Shown here in pieces: positions 48,963 to 61,100 of a stretch of DNA of 64,000 nt (within the stretch, counting starts at the first letter, position 1; each line of letters opens with the position of its first letter). Under the pieces are notes generated by a model. It saw only the letters and a list, made by a program, of their open reading frames with translations, searched no databases and had not been told where the DNA came from. The position numbers and the translations under genes are program-made. The stretch comes from Annulohypoxylon bovei var. microspora (Eukaryota > Ascomycota > Sordariomycetes > Xylariales > Hypoxylaceae), in assembly GCA_022836615.1 (NCBI GenBank), contig MU405248.1:186001-250000 (forward strand), written 5' to 3'.

Positions 48963-51900
48963 CTAGACAAATCCCCTAATACCACGCAGCCCGGTCGACT
49001 TCTTTCTCTCTTTTTCCTCTTTCTTCTTCTCCTTGTCCTTGCGGAGATTTTGTACACCACCTATCGGGAATTAGCACAAGACGTAACATTGGATACTAAA
49101 ACTAAATAGGACCTACCTCGTCCGAAATATCGCTCCGTCGTTGGGCTACCTTGAACTGTAGAAAGTGGATCGTTCTGCGGCGGCGTAGAAGGTCGTCGTA
49201 CCTGGCTACCCCCTGACCCGACACTGCTGTAGGGCTCAAGCGGCGGGGTAGGATTATACGATGTCGCCTCGAACATTTCCGGTTCAGAAAATCCACGGCG
49301 TCGGCGGGTGCGGTAACCCAAAGGGCTACCCGAATCGGAAGACAGGTCGACTTCAGGATCGGCAGGCGGGCGAGGATCCGGCCGTGAGAGGCTGGATATT
49401 GTAGATTGCAATTCTAGTATGGTAGCCTGCAGTACTGTATTCTTCCTCGTGACTTCTGCGATGCGGCTTTTTAGCTCCGTCTGCTGTGCCCGACTTGCTG
49501 CTAGAGTACTCTCTAACTGTGTCTTTAAATTCTCCGACTTGCGACCTGTACCGTTTTTGAGCGCATCTTGTAGCTTTGCATTTAGTTCCGCAATCTGAGA
49601 TCGATACATTTCATGAGTTTTCTGGATATCAGAGTCGTGTGCTTTGAGCTTCATCTCTAGCATCTCAGCTCGACCCTCTGCCTCCACTGAGCGTGTTACC
49701 GTATTTTGATGTTCCGTTTCTTTGGCCTGATAATTTCGTTCGCATTCTGCTAGCATTTCAACGTCCTTCTTCAGCCTCTCTAGCTCACCGACGTTAATCT
49801 CAACAGACTGCATATTCTGTTTTAACCCCAGTTCCCTAACCTCAGCCTCGCAAACTAATAAACGCAATTTCTCCGACTCGCGTTTCGCCGCATCCAGTTC
49901 GGTTCGTAACGTATCTCCTTCAGCGTTCCACTTCTTCTGCTCTTCTCGAAGCCCTCTTAACTTAGTAGTGAGGTCTGCTTCCCACTTCTTCGATAATGTA
50001 CGACTTTTCTCGGATTCCTTTTTAGCCTGCGTTTCTGAATCCTTTGCGTCCTTCACCCTTTGTTTAAGCTGACGATTCTGTATGATCAGATTCTGAGTTT
50101 CCGCTTCGCTCGCTGCTTCTCGTACGTGCCGCCTTCGGAGCTCACCCATATGGGTAAGGTGCTGCTGTTTCATGAATCGTTCAAACGTGAGATCATTATA
50201 TAATAGTAGGATTTGGCGTTGGAGATGAGCAATCTGAGCGCTATTGCTATCCGCTGGGGATGAGGTGGTGCTTAATTGGGAGTTTGGTTGAAGCTGCGAT
50301 CCCTGACGTTCAGAAATAGAATCGTGGTGGCTCAATGTAAGAGATGGAACACTGTCATTCGCCATCGATTGGTGTAGTCCAGATTTGATAACCTTATTAG
50401 AGTTAATTAGATCTTGAAGTTGTGTTTGCGACCCGGACTGGACAAGCTGGCGAGAAAGAGTTGGACTCTCGTTGCCGAGTCCAGATGGCCTAGGGCTTGA
50501 TACATCTCGGATAGAGTGGTAGCTGCTTATTGATGCTTGACGAACTATCACGGACTGTTTTCGACTACTTGTGACAGATTCTGCGAACGTTGATCCCGTG
50601 TTCCGTCGGTTGTCCCCCTGGAAAGGACTGAAAGACACGCCGAACGGATAGGAACCGCTGAGTAGCGCGGACTCACGGCTGTCCTTTTCGGGTTCATCTT
50701 TTTCAGACGCTCCTATATTTATGGCGTCCGCGATACCCTGGCTAGGCAATGTCTCACTAGCTTGACAGAGAGCTACGCAATCGGCCACGACTTCAGATGG
50801 CTCACTTTTGATCCACCGTCCGAAATCTGTCTTCTCTGAATCAATAGTGAGGGTGTAGAAGTTCTCATGGAGAAGATGACATTGCCGGAAACGTTCCGAC
50901 GCATGGCGAATTTCAGTTGGCTGAACCTCAATGTCGTCGTCATCGGGTACCTCGGCATGTCGAAGGTATCTTTGTGGTTTACGAATGTAGTCCATGAAAT
51001 TGATCGGGTAGAGGCCATACAGTATGGTGAAATAAGGAAGGAGTTGTGGGATGGCCATATCGTCGAAATCGGGAGAATAGGCCAGTTTTTCCCAGGAAAG
51101 GGTGTTGGGGGATAACCTTCGCTCCTTGTCTATCTCGGCTACCACTTGAGAAGATAGCTCTCGTTCCCAAAAGAGTATCCGCGCATATATGTTAAACAGC
51201 GTCGGAAGGTGAGGGACGAGAGAGCTCGGCATATGCGGAAGAATCATTGTCAACGCGGTCAAAGCGAGAGACACGATAGTCGTAGATGTATCTATTTGGA
51301 GACAGTTGATTAAATTACTGAATAGGGGTGTCTGCAATATAAGATGCAGATGTGGCGGTTGACTTTGCACGAAAAAGGCTAGGAATGATAAAGCACGAGC
51401 ACGATATGTCTTCTTGGTCACATATTGGTCGAGGACGGTTAGAAGATCCTGAGTCTACTTAGCAAGCCGCTTAAAGTGTAGATAGAGAGCACGGGGCATA
51501 CTTTTGGACGTCTCTTCCCGTAGTGTAACAATGTCCTTTGCATCTGCTTCTCTTTGAATTCTGATATTGCGTTGGGACTCTTCCCTATAGTTTCATACTC
51601 ATCGAGCCATAGTAGCAAGATCCGTTCTGCAAGTTGAGGAGCGGCACCTCCAGTCGGAGAACTAGGATCGTTGCCATCGTCGGCCGTAAGAATATCCAGA
51701 AGTGTACCCTCAACCTCGGTAGCAAGATCTTTCTCCTGATTTAGATAGTTTAGCACTAGCAATAGCAAGTCAAACCACTCGAATATCTTGGCTGGCTGTC
51801 CAATTATAGGGCGCAAACGGCGAAGGAGGGAAACGAAAGCCGTGTAGCGAGAAGGCACTTGGGATACATCTTTATGGAACAGAGAGAGCAATTCTTCATT

Positions 51901-52197
51901 GATTTTGTCGGCAACGTTTTCGTCGAATTTCTCATGTTTGCAGAGATATGCGTCGATAATCTCGACAAGGTCGTCAGGTAACGGAAAACTTGCTATCGGC
52001 ACGAAACCCTGTATGGCCTTCGTAAGATCCTTGGTGGTTCTAAAGTTGTAGATAATGAGTTAGCACACATATTCCAGCTTAATAGATAGATGCTACGGCT
52101 TTGCGACAAAGGAGTAGCCAAAGAGTGACGAATCTACTTTGGTCTTCTTTGAGATGAGATTAAACATAGCGAGATTAACATACGGCGCCGAAGACAT
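48963..52197 (-). CDS. tsc1: Hamartin (TSC1) homolog
   Basis: Scaffold partner of tuberin; together they restrain Rheb and TORC1. Exons 52184-52197 (only 14 nt), 51502-52039, 51448-49117 and 49060-48963, with introns of 144, 53 and 56 bp, give 993 aa. The 14-nt first exon joins in phase to give MSSAPTTKDLTKAIQGF. Residues about 1-290 form the helical hamartin N-terminal domain (SFPLPDDLVEIIDAYL; FWERELSSQ). A Ser-rich disordered part lies at about 400-560. A long coiled coil at about 580-830 follows (many heptads, KDSETQAKKESEKSR). The C-terminal exon is Lys/Glu-rich and ends GLRGIRGFV, as in other fungal hamartins I recall. No tuberin gene lies in the window. Confidence 0.93.
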
Positions 52198-53339
52198 TGA
52201 GGGCCGAAGCTCCAAACGGAGCAACTCAGCGAGAAGAACAGTCGGTCAGTAAGGGGTAACAGGCCGTCACGAAACAGATTTCCAGATCGAGAATGCGCAT
52301 AGTAGGTAAAGCTGCAAGCCTTGTAAGACTAGTCCCACAGGAGCTTTAATCAAGACCCGATGACGTTTGGGAGATAGAAGCTGGTTGGCTCCATTCGTAC
52401 CTATGTACCTAGGCAGGTGGGCAGGCGGGCAGGTGAGCAGTCGCAGTTAGTTTTTCAACCTCCGTGGTGGGGTCGTCAGGTCGTCAGCTCCCGACTCGTT
52501 CGTTAGCCCGCTTTTAAACGTGCCATACAGTGTTAACGAGCCAAACCCTATTCTATATATACTATATACATAGGAATTTCCCTATTAAATGTACATATAT
52601 CATACCACTAACACCTGCTTCAATAGCTAAACTAGCATTTATTAGGATAAGCGTCAGATGTTAAGAAGCTGCGCTTCGCTACATACCTACAGTAATAGCA
52701 GACAAGTATTATGCTCAATACTCACCTATCTTAATTTGAGTTACAACCTGATCGATTCCTCAATATTAAGTTTCTTCAAACTTCAGGCAGTTTTGCAAGA
52801 AGGCTGATCGCAACCTACAGTCTGTCTTGAAATTCAAATACTGTATTTCTTACGGTGAGAGCGTGACCATCAGACCCACTAAAGAAGGCCGATCCCTTTT
52901 GACTCCGCAAGCTAGCGGCCTGTAAATCTGGGGGAGGGGAATGATATACATGCTCTTGTGGGGTAGTACCATCCGGTACCTACAAACCTAACCCTGCCCC
53001 TCCTCAAGCTACGTAACTCTCCGGCATGGGCAGGTATTGAAGACTGAGGCCCCTCAATCACTCCATCTAGGTATCAGTCCATCAGCCCATAGGTTCAAAT
53101 TCCTGTCTGGCCATTTCCTAATTCAATTTCTTCCCTTCACTTCTCAAAGGACCATCTGCCAAGTCACAAGTCAGTTGACCTCGACCACAAAGCAATTGAA
53201 CCCCTCTCTTTTCCGTATCCAACATCGAATATATGCTCTTCGAGCCCTAGAAACCTTCTTCTCTTTATTATCAACCAACCTCTAGACATCTATCAGTACT
53301 CATCATCTCTTTCAAACACGTAATCAATTACCCTCAATC
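52198..53339. promoter_or_regulatory. Divergent promoter, hamartin / DJ-1 gene
   Basis: 1.14 kb between the two start codons, so both promoters lie here. It holds an ACCTAGGCAGGTGGGCAGGCGG motif near 52409 and a pyrimidine-rich leader before the DJ-1 start (53050-53339). No known operator is recognised. Confidence 0.45.
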
Positions 53340-54357
53340 ATGGCACACAAGAATTCCGCAGTGGCTGACGAGCCTATCGAGGTGCTTTTTGCCCTTCATC
53401 CCAAGTTCGACTTGTTGGACTTTGCCGGACCCCTCGAGATCCTCGAGCGGGCACGTCATGACAAGAACGACGAAAGTATGTTAGTTATTTATCTATATAC
53501 CCCGCCTGCGAACTGCCTCTTTTTATTTCTACCTATATGCTAAGAGAGGCTCTTATTTATAGGCACCAAAGCTTTCGATTGCACAATTGCTGCAGCCGAA
53601 CCAAAAGTTCTTTCAGAACAGGGCGTTGTCATTGGTGCCCAGATTACGTACAAGGAAGCTCATGAGCGTCTTAACGACTTCGACGTTCTCATCGTCGTGG
53701 GCGGCAACCATGATGCCATCCTGAAGGAGAAATCCGAACCCCTTCCTATCATCGAAGCCTTCGCCGAACTCCAGAGAAATGATTATACCCGAGAACGTAC
53801 ATTGATGTCTGTCTGTACCGGTTCCATCCTCCTGGCCGAGGCAGGTATCCTAGCAGGCTTATCTGCTACAACTCACCCAGACTATCTGACCAAGTTCGAA
53901 ATCGTCTGCAGTAATGCAGCTCAGCGTGACTTGCAAGAGAGAACCGACGTCGTAGAAGATGCCCGATACGTCGTGAACAACCTTCGCTTCGACCTCGGAG
54001 ACGAGGATGAGAACCCCTACATTCGTCGCAAGTCGGATGCTGGAAGACGCCCCTCTGCGGCGCGGTATGTTGAACCTTGACTCATATCTAGATACTTGCA
54101 GTTGCTAATTGCAGCTATGTAGAAAGGGAAGTATCTCATTTAAAGGCTCGAACGGACGCCGCGAGTCTATTGCTCGTCGCGCTGCGATGCGCCTAGGTGG
54201 GCTTCGGGTGATCACGGCGGGGGGAATATCTGCTGGCCAAGATGCAGCTCTGTATCTGGTCAGCATCCTCGTCGACGAAGATACCGCAAACGAGGTGGCC
54301 CGATTCGTCCAGCACGAATGGGTTAAGGGCACTGTTGTTGACGGTCTTGATGTTTAG
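53340..54357 (+). CDS. DJ-1/PfpI-family protein with RRxS-rich insert
   Basis: Member of the GATase1-like DJ-1/ThiJ/PfpI superfamily, closest in feel to the isonitrile hydratase/AraC-N group; the reaction is unknown. Exons 53340-53475, 53563-54064 and 54123-54357 (introns 87 and 58 bp) give 290 aa. Seen: an N-terminal beta strand with FDLLDFAGPLEIL (family glutamate near 33), VVGGNHD at 90-96, and the nucleophile elbow SVCTGS with Cys130 followed by LLAEAGILAGLSATTHP. Normal members pass from here to the last strand in about 15 residues. This one inserts about 55 residues (186-240), very basic and serine-rich, with three RRxS motifs. The end returns to the family pattern (VITAGGISAGQDAALYLV). 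The second intron lies within the insert. Confidence 0.9.
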
Positions 54358-54800
54358 AAGCTAGATTTGCTTGAAAGGGAACCAAGGGCGTTATGTGTAT
54401 GGATGTGACAGGATCTTGCTCATGTATTCAAAATTCAAAAATGGGATTAAAAAGTCCTAGCTGATTAAATACCTATAGCCTAGCTATGAATGAATAAATA
54501 TAGTTAAAATAAATCAGCCTTGTTTTTCTCATTTATATTGAATTATCTTGAATGTCTTTAATTGAACTATGGACATTGAAATGTGCATTCTGTGTCAAGG
54601 CTAAGACATATGTATTGACCAATCACGCAAGGTATAATGCGCCCCATTTAAAAATGGGTCACATGTATCGGAAATTTCAACCGCCGACTTGTGGGACTCA
54701 CGACATGGTCAAACTAAGGTATTGGATTTGCTGAATTTTGAATAATCTTTTGCTAGACGGCCTTGCGGAGAATCTCTATGCGAGTCGCTGCTTAGACACA
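54358..54800. other. Intergenic spacer
   Basis: 443 bp between the DJ-1 stop and the uL23m start, AT-rich. A 60-codon frame (54552-54734) looks like chance. Promoter of uL23m is expected here. Confidence 0.5.
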
Positions 54801-55422
54801 ATGGCGTCGAAACTACTACCGTTCCGATCAGGAACGAAGCAAATATTTCTGTATGCATTTTCGACCTATCTAACTGTTGGTTACGCTAATACCAGTCTCA
54901 AAACATAGACCTAAATTTGCCATCGCCTTATTACGAAAGGGAGGTCAACGACCGAATTTCGCTACTTTCAAGGTCCCCTTACGGTTCAACAAGTTTGATC
55001 TGCGCGACTTCTTGCTACACGCGTACAATGTGGCGGTATTGAACGTGCGGTCGCAACTAAAGTCGAGGCCGACAAAGCGCAAGAAGAACGGCCACATGAT
55101 CCGGCCTCTGCCGGCGAAGATCATGACGGTGGAGTTGCGACAGCCGTTCGTGTGGCCTGCCAGGCCCAAGGACATTACCCCGTGGAAATCGCCGCAAGAG
55201 CAGAGGCGAACAAGGCAGCTGAAGAACCAGTCTCGTGTACAAAAGCTGATTCAGAAGAAGAACATGATTTCGATGAGAGACGAGCGAAAACCTGATAAGT
55301 CGAAAATGGCGATCAGAAAGCACGCAGAGAGGCTGTTGAAGTCCGGGTCATGGAAAAACGATTGGGAATTAGATCCGAAGTTTTCGAACCCGAAATATAG
55401 TCAGGCGAAGAAGAGTTACTAG
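54801..55422 (+). CDS. mrp20: Mitochondrial ribosomal protein uL23m
   Basis: Large-subunit mitoribosome protein at the exit-tunnel rim. Exons 54801-54850 and 54909-55422 (58 bp intron) give 187 aa. After splicing the start reads MASKLLPFRSGTKQIFLPKF. The core shows NFATFKVPLRFNKFDLRDFL and HAYNV, which are hallmarks of uL23m, then KIMTVELRQPFVWPARP. The C-terminal half is a long Lys/Arg-rich extension typical of fungal mitoribosomal proteins. An N-terminal basic start without acidic residues fits matrix import. It is convergent with the METTL4-like gene, 159 bp apart. Confidence 0.93.
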
Positions 55423-55581
55423 GGTGGCGAGTGGAAGAAGACGAAGAAAATAACTCGCCCGCTGTCTAGAATCTACAAGATTAACGGCCAATGACTGTAT
55501 GATTACGAGGGACTTGACATGCGTATCATAGACGCATTGCGAAGCAAGACATCGAACGGGGATTCAAGTGTATTTATATTG

Positions 55582-56652
55582 CTACTCATCGGCTGTCGTC
55601 TCTACCCAATGGTGCCTCTGTTGAAAATAAAGCACCTCGTTTCCCCAACTCCACCAACCTGCAGTGAGATTCCTCGCGAACACTTCCAGTCCGTTATAAT
55701 TCTCTGGTAGTATGTTCTGAAATAAATGTCTTAAATTTGGTTTCCTGGAGTGGACATCCGGAACTCCCAGTATCACTTTCGTCGGAATTGGCGCTTGCCA
55801 TGTAGCACCTCTCTTTCTACCGATCAATAGACGCTCCCATGGTTTCCTCCATTGCGCTTCTATATCGACGACTGGATCACCGGAATTTGTGACCTTCAGC
55901 CAGACCCATTCGCCGATACATTCTATGCCCCATTCTGAGAATATTCCTGTGGGCGATAATAGTAAATCGGTGACTGCCGTCTTATTAGTAACCCATATAG
56001 CTACAAGACCATCAGGTTTCAAGTGCGATGTAACTGGTATCCCAGTCAAGAGACCTCTGGTTTCTCGCATGTCATTTGCTATTTTGTAACTGTTCTGTTT
56101 TCGCCTCACAGACCGACTAGGCCATGGTGGATCGAGAACTATCAGATCAAACATGGGAGCATCTGCAAGAAAAATCCCCCGTTTAGATTTTATACTCCCA
56201 AGAAGATATTGTGATTGATCTGGAATATAAGGCTCCGGGACCACGTTAACTGCCTCGCTGTCACATGCTTGCTTCCTTTTGTGTGACTCTGCGAAGTGTA
56301 ACTCGTCATGACTAGCTCTGCTTGCATCTCGTAACACACGAGGCCGACACCATGGTCCTTTGTAATTGTGTTTGATATGTTTCAGTGCAGTCTTGACACT
56401 TTCTAGAGTCATCAGCTCAGCTATCGCTGCAGATGGCGAAGCCAAATGACCCCAAGCTTTCTTCGGCTCAGGGGTATTCCATGGCGTCTCGATTGGATTA
56501 GACGAGATAATATGCCTCTTGATAGCCTGTCCCGGTAATAACTGTGCTTCTTCGATAGAGCGGGGGATATCTATTAGAACGACAGATTTATCTGAGCTCT
56601 CGAAAAGTACGCAAGACGCGGGTTCATGCTCTGGGCATGTCTCCGAGGACAT
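55582..56652 (-). CDS. mettl4: METTL4-type MT-A70 adenine-N6 methyltransferase
   Basis: SAM-dependent N6-adenine methyltransferase family (PF05063); METTL4 proteins are reported to act on U2 snRNA m6Am and, disputed, on DNA 6mA. Single exon, 356 aa. The catalytic DPPW motif is at 174-177 in FDLIVLDPPWPSRS. The MT-A70 fold continues through LKPDGLVAIWVTN, ECIGEWVWLKVTNSG, and WERLLIGRK, then HSRKPNL with the conserved SRKP turn, and ends with LEVFARNLTAGWWSWGNE. The N-terminal 100 residues lack a known domain. The spacing between DPPW and the SRKP segment fits METTL4 better than METTL3/IME4. The start ATG is the first in frame. Confidence 0.9.
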   Translation of the reverse strand: MSSETCPEHEPASCVLFESSDKSVVLIDIPRSIEEAQLLPGQAIKRHIISSNPIETPWNTPEPKKAWGHLASPSAAIAELMTLESVKTALKHIKHNYKGPWCRPRVLRDASRASHDELHFAESHKRKQACDSEAVNVVPEPYIPDQSQYLLGSIKSKRGIFLADAPMFDLIVLDPPWPSRSVRRKQNSYKIANDMRETRGLLTGIPVTSHLKPDGLVAIWVTNKTAVTDLLLSPTGIFSEWGIECIGEWVWLKVTNSGDPVVDIEAQWRKPWERLLIGRKRGATWQAPIPTKVILGVPDVHSRKPNLRHLFQNILPENYNGLEVFARNLTAGWWSWGNEVLYFQQRHHWVETTADE

Positions 56653-58125
56653 AATCTTCCAAAATAACTTTTATTTACTATTCATGGAATGTGAGAAAGT
56701 CCCTCATAAGTTGAAGATTGCACATGTTTCTAAGACACATACATCTTTGCGAATGTGTAACATTGCCTACCTGTAGTAGGCAGATATCACATACCTGTTG
56801 AACAGATCCATGTACGTAGAATTTGGTGAGAAAAGGAGCCTGTGGTTAATGATACATGGGTCTCCCTATCTTGCGATCAAATGATAATTTCCAACGGCCA
56901 AACTCTGCCGATGATGCGTTGTTCGACTTAAGTTCGCATTGGCTAATTGCATCAGGTTCTTGTAAGCTAAGATGGATCTTAGTTTGGATTAAGAATGGAT
57001 CTAACTCCCAACTAACCTAGTAGGCTGCCTCTAAGAATATTCTCCACCGAGACTTTTTAAGGCCGTTTAAGACTAAAGTTGACGCCCTATGATTTCTAGA
57101 TTACTTAAGCGATTTCAATGAACATTAGTATAAAAGTCTAGACCACTGGCTCTCATGCATTGTTTAAAAACATCTGGTTCAAGCAAAGCGCATCGTAAGC
57201 GCAAAAAGACCTGGTGTTACCGCCAATATTATGTTCGACAAGGAAGAGAAATGGAACAGCCGCGCGTGAATGTAGTCCAATCATAGCCGATTTTCCGATG
57301 TCTTGGTGAAGATATGAAGCAGAGTCGGCATTGCGGCAGCTTAATTAGGATAGTCGAGTGGATACCGTCAGGGGTTAGATTTGACAAGATGGGTAAAGCG
57401 GGTGTCTGTGACGTCGGGGTTGCAGCTTTTAGTGGAGAAATTGAACCGGCGTAATGATTGGAAAGATGTAAATGGTCATTAATGACATGGAGTGTGAATC
57501 TTGCTGTAGATCTTGTACCACCTATAACGGGTGGTACCTCTTATCGGCCTGTTCGTGCCTTCACTGTGCATGTATCCAGGGTTTGATGATGTACTTAGTT
57601 GTTCATCTATCCGGGATATGGAGTTTTGGATTGCTAGAGCCAGCTAGACGTGACGCACCCAGGCATCGTGCACATCAATTATTCGGCCAAGACCTTCCAC
57701 CAATTCGATATAGCTTCTCTCTAAAAATTCCAATCTAGCCGCCCGTTCTCCTCTTTGCCTGTTACTCCCAGGTATTTGGTATTTGGGACGGACGACCCCG
57801 AATTTGACCATGCCTCTGTTCTCTTTCCTTGAATTATCCTCATCTTCTCCCACATATTTGTTTTTACCTGTGGATATCATTTTATCCTCTGGATTCATAT
57901 GAAACCCTTCGCAGTAACAATCATTTAGGTCACCTACAGCAAAATACAATCGTCATCGTCATCGTCATCGTCAAGATAGTAGGCACCCGATTATTCATCT
58001 CTCCGACACTCACTCGATCTTCCCTACTTCAACTAGTCGCTCTTTAAGCCAACTTATGAGATCGGTACTATAACGTTGTATTTTGAGTCAGGATCCTAGG
58101 TCGAGTGTCGACCTCGACAAAAAGG
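56653..58125. promoter_or_regulatory. Divergent spacer, METTL4-like / CSC1-like
   Basis: 1.47 kb with both promoters. A minus-strand frame of 101 codons (57644-57949) and a plus-strand Cys-rich frame (57472-57738) overlap each other and neither has family character. A (ATCGTC)4 repeat lies in the likely CSC1 leader. Confidence 0.45.
57949..57972. repeat. (ATCGTC)4 repeat
   Basis: Four 6-bp copies, read directly, 154 bp upstream of the CSC1-like ATG, probably in its 5' leader. Confidence 0.9.
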
Positions 58126-61100
58126 ATGAGTGGTAAGTTGCGGTGTCATTGTGATGAACTACTCTAGACCTGTGTGTGGTGCTAATGAATCATTTCAGAC
58201 AGCGGCAGCGCTCAGCGCAACCAGGGTATCACCCTGATAGCTTTCGTCACTGCCCTGAATGTCTCGTTGGTGGTCTTTGGCGTCCAGACAGGACTTTTCC
58301 TATTATTGAGGAACAAGTTATCTAGAATATTGTATGGAACCCTTTTATCTACCCTCCTCTCTATTGAGCTTCATTTTAACATTTTTGGTATTGCAGCAAG
58401 CCTAAAACTTACCTCGTACCCGAACGCGAGCGAACTGAACCTCCGCCTAGTAGTCCGTGGGGTTTAGTTAGCACACTTCTCCGATTCCGAGATCGTGAGA
58501 TCATCAAGAAATGCGGTCTCGATGCCTACTTCTTCCTTCGATACCTCCAGACCCTGCTTGTCATATTTATACCTATGGCCTTGATTATAATTCCGATCCT
58601 AGTACCAGTCAACTATGTCGGTGGAATTAGCCGTAACTTTTCATCAAATAGTACCGATAACAACTCCACCGATGATTATAATGACCCCGACGAGCCGAAA
58701 TCCAACATCACTGGATTGGATACTCTGGCCTGGGGAAATGTGAGAAAGGACCAGACTAACAGATATTGGGCGCATCTTGTTCTGGCTGTGTTAGTCATCA
58801 TATGGGTCTGCGGCGTCTTCTTCTCCGAGCTGAGAGTTTATATCAAGATCCGCCAGGATTGGTTAACAACAGCAGAGCACCGTCTGCGAGCTTCCGCTAC
58901 GACTGTTCTAGTGAGCGGTATTCCCGACAAATGGTTAACCGAGGATGCTCTTAGAGGTCTCTTCGATGTGTTCCCAGGAGGACTTCGAAACGTATACCTC
59001 ACGCGGGATCTGACACACCTTTTGGACAAAATCACTAAACGTAACCTAATTCATCAGCAATTGGAAGATGCCCTGACAGAGCTCATTGTAGTCGCAAAGA
59101 AAGCACAACTTAAGAAGAGGGAGGAAGAGGAGAAACGAATGCGTAGAGCGTCCAAGTCTCACCGTCCCACAAAAGAAGAGAAGCTTGAGCGTCAAAAGAG
59201 GGAGGATGATGCGGCGAAAAGGCAAGCTGAAGCCGGCCAGGGCATAAGCAGTGGTGATCGACACGAAGTGCCACACGATTTAGAGGAGGCCGAGGCTGTT
59301 GCTGAGGCCGATATTCAGCACGATGGCGTCAGGCCTTCTACCGGACATAGTATGACGACAACCGGATTTTCGAAAATGACCGGAGGGATTGGAAAGGGAG
59401 TTGGTGCCGTGGGTCGGACCGGGCACGAGGTCTTCGGAGGTGCGAAGAGAATCACACGCGGCCTCGACAATCAAATTGAAGCGACGAGTGGCTTTGTGGC
59501 GATAGGACCGCCGCAGGGACCCTCGCCCGCTCCGCCTAGCCGTGGGTCAGATCAGCGTCATGTACAGCTGCCGGATGAGAGAGATCTACCGAGACCGTCA
59601 TTTCAGAGCTCGAATAATCCGCAAGTCATGGGGGCGCAAGCTGTGAAGGGACATTCGCATAATTGCTCTACCATATCTCAAGATTCTATGATCAAGAAGG
59701 ACAGCGTCGAGTTGCGGCACTTGGGAAATACCACCCGCAAGCTTACTAACCTTGAGGATATGCAAGACAACGAACCTAAACGATGGTATCAGTTCTGGAA
59801 GCCTCCAGAGGGCGGTTATGCGTCACCCGTTCCCCAAGGATACGAGGGCGACGACTTTCCCTTTAAAAAGAAGGAGAAGACGTTTTGGGAGAAGGTCAAG
59901 TCATGCATTCCATTCGTCGGTGGCGAGGAGCTTGCGCCGGTGGAGTACCCCAAGGCTTACAACGAGGAATGGAAAGAAGAGCAAGACGCTGGAGCAGAAT
60001 GGGAGAAGTGGGTTAAGAAGTCCAAACGACCGACCCATCGTCTTGCGATCTTTGAATGGACGCCTTCCTGGTTACCTGGGCTTCCTTTTCTCAACAAAAA
60101 GGTCGACACTATATACTGGTGCAGAAAAGAACTGGCGCAGCTGAACCTAGAGATTGATATTGATCAGAAAAACCCGGAACGGTATCCGCTCATGAAGTCG
60201 GCATTTATCCAGTTCAACCATCAAGTTGCCGCCCACATGGCCTGCCAGAGCGTTATCCATCATGTCCCGAGACATATGGCCCCGCGTACCGTGGAAATCT
60301 CCCCCGATGACGTGTTATGGGAAAACATGGCCATTAGCTGGTGGTCTGAGTGGCTTCGAACTGCTCTGGCCGTGGCCGTTGTGGTTGGCATGATCATACT
60401 CTGGGCTTTCCCCGTCGCCTTCTCGTCTTCAATCTCGCAGGTCAGCACATTGACAGACGAATTTCCGTGGTTGCAGTTTATCGACGAGAATAAGACGATC
60501 CATAATATCGTCTCAGGTATCGCCGGTGTTTTGCCCGCCATCATCCTTGCCCTGCTTCTCTGGCTGGTGCCAATCCTAATGGGCTTCCTTGCTGGCTTTA
60601 AAGGAGCTAAGACAGGGGCCCAGAGATCGGAGACGGTCCAAAAGTTCTATTTCTCATTCCTGTTCGTCCAAGTGTTTTTGGTCGTTTCTCTAGCTACCGG
60701 CGTGCTCCAGACGCTGGAGGACCTAGCAAACCACCCGACGATGATTCCGGATCTTCTAGCAGAGAATTTGCCGAAGGCCGCTAATTACTTCTTCTCTTAC
60801 ATGATTCTGCAGGCTCTCAGTGTGAGCTCGGGTACATTACTGCAAATCGGTGCTCTCCTCAACTGGTTCATCATCGCGAAAATGATGAACAAGACGGCCC
60901 GGAACAAGTGGTCTACCAATACCAAGCTGCCGGAGGTAAACTGGGGATCATACTTCCCCGTTTACACGAACTTCGCCTGCATCGCATTGATTTACTCCGT
61001 CGTTGCTCCGATTATCTCCATTTTCGCGATTATCACGTTTAGTCTCCTCTGGATGGCGAACAGATACGCCATGCTTTACGTGAACCGCTTTACTATCGAC

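Noticed and set aside
57644..57949. 101-codon minus-strand frame in the METTL4/CSC1 spacer
   Set aside because: Hydrophilic and superficially protein-like, but it lies antisense to the likely CSC1 leader and contains no recognisable motif.
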